NCBI GenBank assembly: GCA_905201915.1
Contig: CAJKQE010000058.1
Location: forward strand, 1 to 13,901
From: an uncultured Lachnospiraceae bacterium
Lineage (GTDB): Bacteria; Bacillota; Clostridia; Lachnospirales; Lachnospiraceae
Length of the DNA stretch: 13,901 bases
Reading direction: 5' to 3'
Below the pieces are notes generated by a model. The model was not told the DNA's origin and did not search any database. It saw only the letters and a program-made list of their open reading frames with translations. This document shows, piece by piece, positions 8,084-13,796 of the stretch. Numbering within the stretch: the first letter of the stretch is position 1; each line of letters starts with the position of its first letter. The position numbers and the translations under genes are program-made.

Positions 8084-9058
8084 TTATTTTGTAAAATCTC
8101 CATCGAACATACTTCCAGTAACAACGATTTTATCTTTTTCAAAAGTGAAAATTCCTTTTACTTCTTTTGATATATTGTCAATTACTGCCAAGGTTCCATT
8201 TCCCTGTAAATACAATGTTCCATTTATTACTGAACCATTATTAAACGTAATCACAGCATCTGCCATTGTAACTCCCCAAGGTATATTGTCATTATCAATG
8301 TCTTCTAACTGATTTGAAATAACAATTGTATCATCACCATTTTTATAAGTTCCTTCGATTTTCGCTGTTACCGTATCCGTACCACTAATTTTTCTAAAAT
8401 ACCCCCATGGCTGACCCATGCCTGAAGAAATTTCAAATGTTCCATCACCGTTACCTTGTATAATATATCCAGTCATATCTCCATTCCAAATGCTTGAGAG
8501 ATTATCATCATCATAATAATTACCTTCGCATTCTGCTGCACTATAGATTACAGAACCATCTGAATCACAATATGTAAATGCCCATGTGCTGTCAATTACA
8601 AGCCGCTCACCAGTCTCACTATCATAATATGTTCCACCAACACCCGGAAAATCTGTAAACATTGCTTCTTGCTCATATTCACTCATATCATAACCGGCAT
8701 CAATTGTAATACCTCTTACATTTCCATTAGCTGTTTTTACCGTAACCAATATTTTTTCTTCAATGATTCCAAACACATCACCACTCTCAGTAGTGCCAAG
8801 CATCTTATATTTTTCCTCTAGTTTGTCTTTTATATCATCATACTTATCACCTATATAGATTCCATGAAACGGATTCGTACAATTTTCGTTCATTGTTATA
8901 CTGCTTACACTCTGATTAGATACCTTTATTTGAATACTTCCATTATCATTTTCATATGTATCAGAACCTTTACTTATAAAGCCTTCCTTTTCCAATTCAT
9001 CAGCAGATTTATTTATAAAATTTTCTACATCTGTTAGCTGATTGACCTGCTTTTTCAC
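8084..9058 (-). CDS. Probable external domain of a split zinc-ribbon membrane protein
   Basis: This 324-residue frame begins at a GTG with no ribosome binding site and has no signal peptide or membrane helix. Yet its composition (Asp/Gly/Thr-rich, many short beta strands such as GTYYDSETGERLVI, GDGTFEISSG and GTYKNGDDTIVISNQ) is that of a secreted domain. The same frame stays open upstream to about 9111, adding a Lys-rich linker (NNVQQSKLKKEQLEKN). One extra A in the A7 run (9105-9111) would join it to the upstream zinc-ribbon/membrane gene (9082-9324), giving about 413 residues with the same architecture as the next gene. I therefore read it as the separated C-terminal half. The N-terminal third (GIYIGDKYDDIKDKLEEKY) and beta-rich remainder match no family I can name. 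Confidence 0.65.
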   Translation of the reverse strand: MKKQVNQLTDVENFINKSADELEKEGFISKGSDTYENDNGSIQIKVSNQSVSSITMNENCTNPFHGIYIGDKYDDIKDKLEEKYKMLGTTESGDVFGIIEEKILVTVKTANGNVRGITIDAGYDMSEYEQEAMFTDFPGVGGTYYDSETGERLVIDSTWAFTYCDSDGSVIYSAAECEGNYYDDDNLSSIWNGDMTGYIIQGNGDGTFEISSGMGQPWGYFRKISGTDTVTAKIEGTYKNGDDTIVISNQLEDIDNDNIPWGVTMADAVITFNNGSVINGTLYLQGNGTLAVIDNISKEVKGIFTFEKDKIVVTGSMFDGDFTK

Positions 9059-9081
9059 ATTTTTTTCAAGCTGTTCTTTTT

Positions 9082-9324
9082 TTAACTTTGATTGCTGTAC
9101 ATTATTTTTTTCAAAAAATGATATCCACAGAAAACTCCAGCAACTACTACAACTAGAACTACTATACCTACAACCGCTTTTATTCCTACTGATTTATTCT
9201 TTTCATTATTTTTAGGCATTTCGCTTTGCTTCTCTGCATTCACCCCTTCCTCAACTTTACTTCCGCAATAAGGGCAGAACTTTTCCTGTTCCTTGATTTC
9301 TTTTCCACAATTTCTACAAAACAT
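9082..9324 (-). CDS. Zinc-ribbon plus single membrane helix protein (N-terminal half)
   Basis: The 80-residue product starts MFCRNCGKEI...KFCPYCG with Cys at 3, 6, 17 and 20, then a polar linker (21-47) and a strongly hydrophobic helix (about 50-68, VVGIVVLVVVVAGVFCGYHF). It ends a few residues after the helix, at IMYSNQS. ATG 9324 follows AAGGTG. The stop arises just after FLKK; a -1 shift in the A7 run at 9105-9111 avoids it and continues without a stop into the 8084-9058 frame. It may be a short cytoplasmic-ribbon membrane protein in its own right, like the two upstream siblings, or half of a fused protein. It is in the middle of the zinc-ribbon operon, 31 bases after the 98-residue sibling. 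Confidence 0.75.
   Translation of the reverse strand: MFCRNCGKEIKEQEKFCPYCGSKVEEGVNAEKQSEMPKNNEKNKSVGIKAVVGIVVLVVVVAGVFCGYHFLKKIMYSNQS
9105..9111 (-). other. A7 frameshift site linking two zinc-ribbon gene halves
   Basis: Seven A on the coding strand (TTG AAA AAA ATA in frame) precede the stop of the zinc-ribbon half by about 20 bases. A -1 change here opens the frame through to 8084. The candidates are an indel in the genome or assembly, transcript slippage, or programmed frameshifting. Confidence 0.6.
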
Positions 9325-9355
9325 ACTTTTTCACCTTTTCTACAAGTTTTTATAC

Positions 9356-9652
9356 TTACTTATTATCCGAATCCTTACCTGCCAATTTCACTAATATAAA
9401 TCCAATTATAAGCACTGCTATAACAACACCTATAACACCAGCCGCTTCATATCCAATCATTAAACCTCCAATAAGAAGCATGATTGCACGTACTGTATAC
9501 ACAAAATTACAAACCTTATTTGCTTTCTCTTCCTCTTTTTTTACCATTTCATTAAATTCGTCTTGAACCTTGTCATTTCCTGTTGATTTTCCACAAAACG
9601 GGCAAAATGATGAACCATCTGCGATTTCTTTTCCACATTTTTTGCAAAACAT
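9356..9652 (-). CDS. Zinc-ribbon protein with two membrane helices
   Basis: The 98-residue protein starts MFCKKCGKEI...SFCPFCG (Cys 3, 6, 17, 20). A charged helical linker (NEMVKKEEEKANK) leads into a hydrophobic hairpin of two membrane helices (about 53-70 and 75-92) and a short basic tail. The frame can be extended to a TTG at 9676, overlapping the preceding gene, but ATG 9652 lies just after an AAGGGGGAAGAG ribosome binding site and matches the MFC start of the siblings. It is the third of the four short ribbon genes counted from the left, and is closely spaced with both neighbours. The function is unknown; the zinc ribbon should face the cytoplasm. Confidence 0.8.
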   Translation of the reverse strand: MFCKKCGKEIADGSSFCPFCGKSTGNDKVQDEFNEMVKKEEEKANKVCNFVYTVRAIMLLIGGLMIGYEAAGVIGVVIAVLIIGFILVKLAGKDSDNK

Positions 9653-9665
9653 TTTCTCTTCCCCC

Positions 9666-9893
9666 TTATAATACAAAAATTATAATAACTGCCGTAATTG
9701 CTAAAACTGCAATTACTTCTATTTTTTCTTTTTTCAAATATTCTGCTTTCTGTTGTTCTTTTATCATGTCTTCTGTATAAGTATTATTATTTGTAGCATT
9801 TATTGTACTTCCCTTATTACCAATATTCGCTCCGCAATACGGACAAAATCGGCTTTCGTTGCTTATTTCTTTTCCACAATACACGCAAAACAT
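9666..9893 (-). CDS. Small tail-anchored zinc-ribbon protein
   Basis: The 75-residue product starts MFCVYCGKEI...RFCPYCG with the same Cys 3/6/17/20 spacing. An Asn/Thr-rich linker and a charged helix (EDMIKEQQKAEYLKKEKIE) are followed by one C-terminal membrane helix (about 59-75, VIAVLAITAVIIIFVL) that runs to the stop. This predicts a tail-anchored protein with the ribbon in the cytoplasm and nothing outside. ATG 9893 follows AAAGGAAG at slightly long spacing. It sits 18 bases after the large zinc-ribbon gene and 13 bases before the next sibling's start. Nothing shows a catalytic function; a regulatory or scaffold role is possible. Confidence 0.8.
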   Translation of the reverse strand: MFCVYCGKEISNESRFCPYCGANIGNKGSTINATNNNTYTEDMIKEQQKAEYLKKEKIEVIAVLAITAVIIIFVL

Positions 9894-9911
9894 AATTAAT
9901 TTTCTTCCTTT

Positions 9912-11090
9912 CTAAAATGTCTTATGAATAATATCAGCGTAATCTCGAACTAAAATCGTCCCTTTTTTATCATAGTTATTTCTTTTTCCTTCCTCTACTA
10001 CAGCATTTATATATTGAGGCACATATTTATCTTGCTCATATGTCACTCTACATGATTTATAGCAAGCATAAACTATATAAACCACCACTTCCATGAGTGC
10101 AGCAACAATTCCACTTGCAATTCCATCTTTCATCCAGATAACTATGCCAACTCCTACTGCCACACAAAGCATCCACTTAGCATAATCCGTCAACCGATCC
10201 ATTAATTCATCATTTTTAACTTCTAATTCCTCATATTTTTGATAAGCTACTGAATCTACTTTCTTGAACTTTTCAAAACTATTTTCTCGAACAGTATTTA
10301 CATACTCTGTATACTCTGGTTGTGAACTAAAATGCTCTATTTTCTGACTATCTTCTGCTGGCAACGCCTGAAGTTCTGAAAGTAATACCAGATAATCTGT
10401 TTTTCTGTCACTACCTTCTGTCTTAACTCCTGTTGAAATGTATTTTATAAATTTGTACAATGCCTCTGCTTTTTGCTCTGTTGGCATTGTAATGTAACAT
10501 TGTCCTAAATAAACATAATTCTTGTATAATCTTATTTGCGTTGGTAATCCATAATTAAAATTGTTATAAATAATACCTTTCTCCGCAAATACAATTCTTT
10601 CGTCAGGAAAAATCATATGAACCAATTCGTTTTTATCAAGGGCCTCAACAATTCCATATTTAATAGCTTCTAATCTTTTATCTTCTACTACTGGATTTGT
10701 CTTAATAATTTCCTCTTTTGCAAAAACTGAATCCAAATATAGCGCTGTTCCTTCTTTTATCTTTTCACCTAATCTCGTCTCATAATGCTCATCTGTATTA
10801 GCAGTTTTAGCCTGTACTTCTTTATAAAATACAAATTCTTTAATTTTTCTTACTTCGTCCTCCATGACCTTTTTTGCTTCATATTGGTTAAAACGTCTTC
10901 CACACGTATTACAAATCCAATATTCATGTGTCGTACTATGTACTCCTGTTCCACATGCACCACATAACACTCCCAATGGTCCTAACAATATAGAACCACA
11001 GCAAGCATTGCTTGCACTAAATCCTTTTCCGTGAGTTTCTGTTGTCGTAATATATTGACAATTCTCACTTCCACAATTTGGACACTTCAT
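9912..11090 (-). CDS. Large zinc-ribbon protein with C-terminal membrane hairpin
   Basis: The 392-residue protein opens with MKCPNCGSEN (Cys 3, 6) and a second pair in YWICNTCGRRF (Cys 60, 63). Between them lies a Gly/Cys-rich hydrophobic insert with Cys 30, 31, 43 and 46. Split ribbons with a hydrophobic insert recall LITAF-like domains, but I do not claim that family. Residues about 80-300 are a soluble mixed helix/strand region (including DERIVFAEKGIIYNNFNYGLP) that I cannot name. Two membrane helices follow (about 303-345), then a 45-residue cytoplasmic tail. The start ATG 11090 has AGGAGGA seven bases upstream, inside the end of the DUF2085 gene, which it overlaps by 26 bases, suggesting translational coupling. 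It is the first ribbon protein of the operon and unlike the four short siblings in size and Cys spacing. Confidence 0.75.
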   Translation of the reverse strand: MKCPNCGSENCQYITTTETHGKGFSASNACCGSILLGPLGVLCGACGTGVHSTTHEYWICNTCGRRFNQYEAKKVMEDEVRKIKEFVFYKEVQAKTANTDEHYETRLGEKIKEGTALYLDSVFAKEEIIKTNPVVEDKRLEAIKYGIVEALDKNELVHMIFPDERIVFAEKGIIYNNFNYGLPTQIRLYKNYVYLGQCYITMPTEQKAEALYKFIKYISTGVKTEGSDRKTDYLVLLSELQALPAEDSQKIEHFSSQPEYTEYVNTVRENSFEKFKKVDSVAYQKYEELEVKNDELMDRLTDYAKWMLCVAVGVGIVIWMKDGIASGIVAALMEVVVYIVYACYKSCRVTYEQDKYVPQYINAVVEEGKRNNYDKKGTILVRDYADIIHKTF

Positions 11091-11439
11091 CCGTCATTCC
11101 TCCTATTAGTAACTTCATTCCCCATATTTCTAGAAACATAATTCCAATGCCACATAGAATGCCTGTTATCAATCTCAACCATTGATTAGACATTCGCCAT
11201 CCTAAATATTGTGTCCCTCCGTCAAGTGCTAATGGAATACATAAAATAATTGCAACTTTCCAATTTATAATTTTTAAGAAATATACAAATACTCCTAGTA
11301 AATAGCCTGCCATAAGACCAGTGCATCTTGCGCACACTGGAAACTGATATCCCTTATAGAAAAAACTTCTTTCAGGCATTTGATGACACCCTAACTTTGC
11401 TCCTATTTTCATGAGTTTTATCCATATTTTTAATTTCAT
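11065..11439 (-). CDS. DUF2085 membrane protein
   Basis: The 124-residue protein matches DUF2085, small integral membrane proteins of unknown function. The hallmarks are C-H-Q near the N-terminus (LGCHQMPERSF, 17-27), the VCARCTG motif (35-41), and LDGGTQ between hydrophobic helices (about 72-77). Three membrane helices are visible (about 40-56, 60-73 and 87-108). The conserved Cys/His residues could bind a metal, which would suit an operon of zinc-ribbon proteins, but this is inference. ATG 11439 has no good ribosome binding site; AAAGGA is about 18 bases away, and Met 10 has none either, so the start is uncertain. It is the first gene after the leftward promoter at 11488-11516 and overlaps the next gene. 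Confidence 0.8.
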   Translation of the reverse strand: MKLKIWIKLMKIGAKLGCHQMPERSFFYKGYQFPVCARCTGLMAGYLLGVFVYFLKIINWKVAIILCIPLALDGGTQYLGWRMSNQWLRLITGILCGIGIMFLEIWGMKLLIGGMTDEVSKLWK

Positions 11440-11487
11440 TATTGGGTTTTGAAATTTGTCCTTTCATCACTTCGTTTTATAGTTAAA

Positions 11488-11516
11488 ATTATACGACAAT
11501 AAATATTAATTTACAA
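11488..11516 (-). promoter_or_regulatory. Leftward sigma-A-type promoter for the zinc-ribbon operon
   Basis: Read on the minus strand, TTGTAA (11516-11511) and TATAAT (11493-11488) are separated by exactly 17 bases. This puts the transcript start about 40 bases before the DUF2085 start codon. Confidence 0.75.
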
Positions 11517-11546
11517 CGATTTTGTGAATATTATTAACGATATAAT
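11515..11546 (+). promoter_or_regulatory. Rightward -10 element and AACGAT direct repeats (candidate operator)
   Basis: AACGAT occurs at 11515-11520 and 11536-11541, 21 bp or two helical turns apart. The first copy overlaps the -35 of the leftward promoter. The second abuts a TATAAT (11541-11546) suited to the XRE-type gene, although no good -35 is present for it. One protein bound at both copies could control both directions; the adjacent XRE-type regulator is the obvious candidate. Confidence 0.45.
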
Positions 11547-11566
11547 CACAGAATGGTGGTGAACTT

Positions 11567-11872
11567 ATGTTTAATGTATTAGAACGCATTGCCTTTTATC
11601 AAGCTCAGAAAGGGTGGACTGAATATCAACTTGCCGAAAAATCCGGATTAACCCAATCTACAATTTCATCTTGGTCCAGAAAAAACATGACCCCCTCTAT
11701 CCCTTCTTTAGAAAAAATATGTCAGGCTTTTGATATAACCCTGTCCCAATTTTTTTCAACGGAAGAATCTTCTTTTTCTCTGACAGAGCTACAGAGAGAA
11801 TTAATAGATGCATCTGGACATCTTTCAGCTGAACAGCTAAAAGTAATTGTTGAATTTTTTAAATTACTTTAA
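11567..11872 (+). CDS. XRE-family helix-turn-helix regulator
   Basis: The 101-residue protein has a Cro/C1-type helix-turn-helix in its first 65 residues: RIAFYQAQKGWTEYQLAEKSGLTQSTISSW (about 7-36; Q22-L23-A24 and the recognition helix QSTISSW), followed by the usual PSIPSLEKICQAFDITLSQFF helix pair. Residues 66-101 form a short helical tail that may mediate dimerisation. GGTGGTG (11555-11561) lies five bases before ATG 11567, and the leader is short. It is divergent from the zinc-ribbon operon and probably represses itself and possibly that operon through the AACGAT repeats. In mobile elements such small regulators usually control maintenance or transfer genes. Family is certain; targets are inferred. 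Confidence 0.9.
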   Translation: MFNVLERIAFYQAQKGWTEYQLAEKSGLTQSTISSWSRKNMTPSIPSLEKICQAFDITLSQFFSTEESSFSLTELQRELIDASGHLSAEQLKVIVEFFKLL

Positions 11873-11879
11873 CATCGAA

Positions 11880-11920
11880 GAAGAGTTGCTAATGTTGCAA
11901 CTCTTCCTTGTCTTTCCCTT
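11880..11920 (+). terminator. Intrinsic terminator after the XRE-type regulator
   Basis: GAAGAGTTGC (11880-11889) pairs perfectly with GCAACTCTTC (11897-11906) over a 7-base loop and is followed by a pyrimidine-rich CTTGTCTTTCCCTTT. It begins eight bases after the regulator's stop codon and lies before the convergent gene at 11935. Confidence 0.8.
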
Positions 11921-11934
11921 TATGTAAGCCTCTC

Positions 11935-12249
11935 TTAATGTGGCCAAATTGTAAATGGTTTTATTTTTATCCCCAGCATCTGTGCATATTCCCTTTTCAT
12001 AATTCTCCGATAGAAAAAGTTCACTAATTTAATTTCTCCTATATCATACTTATCGCACTGCATCTTTTCATATGCTTCTTCCGCATACGCCTTTGCTTCT
12101 TCAAAAGTCTTAAATTTTTTATTCCTGTTACAACTATATCCTTCGCATTCTTCCCGTGCCCTTTCCCATTCATTAAATACTCCATAGCCTTCTGACCTTG
12201 CTACTGCATAATACCAGATTGTACCGTCATCTTCCTTATTGTTCTTCAT
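11935..12249 (-). CDS. Stand-alone viroplasmin/RNase HI N-terminal-like domain protein
   Basis: Residues about 11-60 (IWYYAVARSEGYGVFNEWERAREECEGYSCN...KKFKTFEEAKAYAEEA) follow the pattern of the hybrid-binding domain at the N-terminus of RNase HI and of caulimovirus viroplasmin: Y-A-V strand, G-V-F, W, x-C-x-x-x-x-x-G-Y/F, F-K-T-F, E-E-A. In RNase HI this fold binds RNA/DNA hybrids. No RNase H catalytic domain follows; the remaining 45 residues are basic and helical (RRIMKREYAQMLGIKIKPF). The 104-residue protein could bind nucleic acid, perhaps transfer or recombination intermediates, but that is inference. ATG 12249 follows AAAGGAG. It stands alone between a terminator and the non-coding region. 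The domain call rests on pattern recognition. Confidence 0.6.
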   Translation of the reverse strand: MKNNKEDDGTIWYYAVARSEGYGVFNEWERAREECEGYSCNRNKKFKTFEEAKAYAEEAYEKMQCDKYDIGEIKLVNFFYRRIMKREYAQMLGIKIKPFTIWPH

Positions 12250-12339
12250 AATTATGATCTCCTTTCATATGTTGTTTTTTATTTTCTTGTATTATCATCT
12301 GTTATTTCTTATCAGTATCTAACATCTAAGTGTTGCCAT

Positions 12340-12447
12340 GGTAACCTCGTGCAATTTTTGTGGGACAAAAATTTCGATGATTCTCTGAAATGACCTTTTC
12401 AGTCATTCCAGTACTCATCATTTGTCCTAAAATTCACACTGGTTACC
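12340..12447. other. 108-bp nested dyad, candidate oriT or other origin
   Basis: Four pairs of complementary arms are nested around one centre: GGTAACC (12340-12346) with GGTTACC (12441-12447); AATTTT (12353-12358) with AAAATT (12429-12434); GGACAAA (12363-12369) with TTTGTCC (12421-12427); GATGA (12376-12380) with TCATC (12415-12419). The tip is CTGAAATGAC (12385-12394) with GTCATTCCAG (12402-12411), one mismatch and a 7-base loop. It lies upstream of the MobC/relaxase operon, where a transfer origin is expected. GGTTACCTGCC at its right edge resembles loosely the RP4-type nick context, but no nick site can be proved. Confidence 0.55.
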
Positions 12448-12734
12448 TGCCTAAGTACTGCAAACTCCCTTAATTAAGCAGCCAGAAAAGCCTCTTTAGA
12501 AGAGCCTACTATATTAGTATTATTCTTATACCATAGTATTACTTATTCTTATATAGATAGCTATATATTATTAGTTCTTTAGTCTCTATAATACGAAGTC
12601 TAACTAATATCATAGATGTGTTCCATTATTTACACTCTCTATTATATATATGTTACCGACATTTACTTTTAATTAAGAACAACTGGCATCTATACATAAG
12701 ATTAAAAACAATAAACTGAAAGGAAGTATTTATC
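12448..12734. other. AT-rich non-coding leader of the mobilisation operon
   Basis: Together with the dyad this makes a 485-base gene-free stretch (12250-12734). The part from about 12505 is very AT-rich and contains an imperfect direct repeat, AGTATTATTCTTATA (12516-12530) and AGTATTA-CTTA-TTCTTATA (12535-12553). It also has a TATAAT at 12587-12592 with no convincing -35. No coding frame with a ribosome binding site is seen. It could hold the operon promoter and part of an origin. Confidence 0.4.
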
Positions 12735-13007
12735 ATGAAAATCAAAGATAATCGTACAGAAAATGTAAAAGTTCGCACTACAAAAAGCGAACACCAGGCA
12801 ATCCTGCTTACTGCTGATGAAAGAGGATGCTCTGTCTCTAAATTACTTAGGTCTGTTTGTACCTTTTCTGATTCCACATTACCACCTGAAACCTTAGAAA
12901 TACTTCGGAATTATTCCCGCTGTCAGATTCTGAACAAAATACCATTCTGGGATATTCCAGACCAAGTGAAAGAAAAAATAATAAAGGAGCTTACTTTCAA
13001 TGCCTAA
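12735..13007 (+). CDS. MobC-like relaxosome accessory protein
   Basis: The 90-residue protein begins with a ribbon-helix-helix-like domain: ENVKVRTTKSEHQAILLTADERGCSVSKLLRSV (about 9-41). This has the beta strand, the E-x-x-x-I helix, the A-x-x-x-G turn and the S-x-x-x-L-R helix seen in MobC/plasmid mobilisation proteins, which bind near the nick site and help the relaxase. The rest is helical with no recognised domain. ATG 12735 lies eight bases after GAAAGGAAG. Its stop overlaps the relaxase start by eight bases, so the two are co-translated. The neighbouring relaxase and the dyad upstream support the mobilisation role. A plain ribbon-helix-helix regulator is the alternative. Confidence 0.75.
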   Translation: MKIKDNRTENVKVRTTKSEHQAILLTADERGCSVSKLLRSVCTFSDSTLPPETLEILRNYSRCQILNKIPFWDIPDQVKEKIIKELTFNA

Positions 13008-13521
13008 TATAATCTTAAAAATAATCAATAACGAATATACGAATGATGACTGCATTCCAAATATGATACATTACATCTATCGCACAAAGAACTGCATGAG
13101 CAGAAAGACGGAGCAACTCCCTATCTTCTGCTATGGAGTTCGTACCTTTCCTCCCCAATATACATATTTAATTACAGATTTTCGTTCTGTTCAGAAATCA
13201 GTGAATGCTGCTGAACCATACCGGCATCTCTGGCATCTAATCTTTTCCTTTAACTGCAACAGAATAACTGCGGAGACAAATAACTGGATTAACTCGATTG
13301 CCGGACTATTCGGACTTGCATATCCGGTCTGCTACTCTTACCACTATGATACGGATAATCCGCATTGCCATATGGTCATCTCAACTATAAGCTATCTGCC
13401 AGACACTCCACCTCTGACAGATACACTTTTATCCCAGTATCTGTCACAATTAAAAACTCAGTATGAAACCACGGATTTTGCATTTCAGATTGATGATGAA
13501 GGAGGATATCTCAATGTTTGA
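13000..13521 (+). CDS. Short relaxase (HUH-type mobilisation nuclease)
   Basis: The 173-residue protein carries the motifs of a MobA/VirD2-like relaxase in the right order. A candidate catalytic tyrosine sits in MIHYIYR (Y25). RHLWHLIFSFN (75-85) matches the H-x-x-x-SF strand of motif II. HYDTDNPHCHMVIS (115-128) is the metal-binding H-x-D...H-x-H motif III, with H115, H122 and H124. Relaxases usually run to 300 or more residues with a C-terminal helicase, primase or accessory region; here the protein ends about 50 residues after motif III, so it is a bare nuclease domain. AAAGGAG (12983-12989) precedes ATG 13000. It overlaps the MobC-like gene and the excisionase gene by eight bases each. 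It probably nicks a transfer origin, perhaps the 12340-12447 dyad, and may depend on host or conjugative-element partners. Confidence 0.8.
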   Translation: MPNIILKIINNEYTNDDCIPNMIHYIYRTKNCMSRKTEQLPIFCYGVRTFPPQYTYLITDFRSVQKSVNAAEPYRHLWHLIFSFNCNRITAETNNWINSIAGLFGLAYPVCYSYHYDTDNPHCHMVISTISYLPDTPPLTDTLLSQYLSQLKTQYETTDFAFQIDDEGGYLNV

Positions 13522-13696
13522 TAACTACGATGATATTATGAATGTAACTGATGTAGCAAAGGCTCTTAAGATTGGAAATACTCAAGCCTACAAGCTTGTA
13601 CGTTCCGGTAAACTTCCAGCCTTTAAAGAGGGACGTGCCTGGAAAATCTCCAAGCAGGCACTAACTCAATATGTCCAACAAAGCACTGCTATATGA
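13514..13696 (+). CDS. Excisionase-family (HTH_17/AlpA-like) DNA-binding protein
   Basis: The frame is open from 13463, but ATG 13514, with GGAGGA at 13501-13506, is the likely start and gives 60 residues. The sequence IMNVTDVAKALKIGNTQAYKLVRSGKLPAFKEGRAWKISKQALTQYV is a classic winged helix-turn-helix of the excisionase family: V-x-x-V/A-x-x-L-x-x-G/S, then AYKLVRSGKLPAFKEGRAWKI, with the wing near G-R-A-W. Such proteins bend DNA at attachment sites and steer a tyrosine integrase toward excision. It overlaps the relaxase end by eight bases, so excision and mobilisation are expressed together. The repeats at 13797-13837 are possible binding targets. No integrase gene is inside the window. Confidence 0.88.
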   Translation: MFDNYDDIMNVTDVAKALKIGNTQAYKLVRSGKLPAFKEGRAWKISKQALTQYVQQSTAI

Positions 13697-13722
13697 TAAA
13701 AAATAAATCTTGTAATTATGAA

Positions 13723-13748
13723 AGGGAATGACATCTCTGTCATTCCCT
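13723..13748. terminator. Strong hairpin after the mobilisation/excisionase operon
   Basis: AGGGAATGACA (13723-13733) pairs perfectly with TGTCATTCCCT (13738-13748) over a TCTC loop. It lies 26 bases after the excisionase stop. The T tracts are modest on both sides (CTCTCTT on plus, TTTCATAATT on minus), so termination is likely but not certain. Confidence 0.6.
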
Positions 13749-13796
13749 CTCTTACGATTCCATTCATTCAATTTAATCGGAGCTTGTCCTTTTATT

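Noticed and set aside
9653..9676. TTG 9676 as the start of the 98-residue zinc-ribbon protein
   Set aside because: ATG 9652 follows AAGGGGGAAGAG and gives the MFC start shared with its siblings.
11440..11475. ATG within GTGATGAAAGGA upstream of the DUF2085 gene as an alternative start
   Set aside because: It reads a short frame different from DUF2085 and ends within about 30 codons; the encoded peptide is polar and unremarkable.
12492..12504. CTCTT-TAG-AAGAG hairpin
   Set aside because: Only a 5-bp stem with no T tract, too weak to call a terminator.
12653..12877. Minus-strand frame of 74 codons over the MobC-like gene
   Set aside because: It is antisense to a well-supported gene, with no ribosome binding site and no recognised domain.
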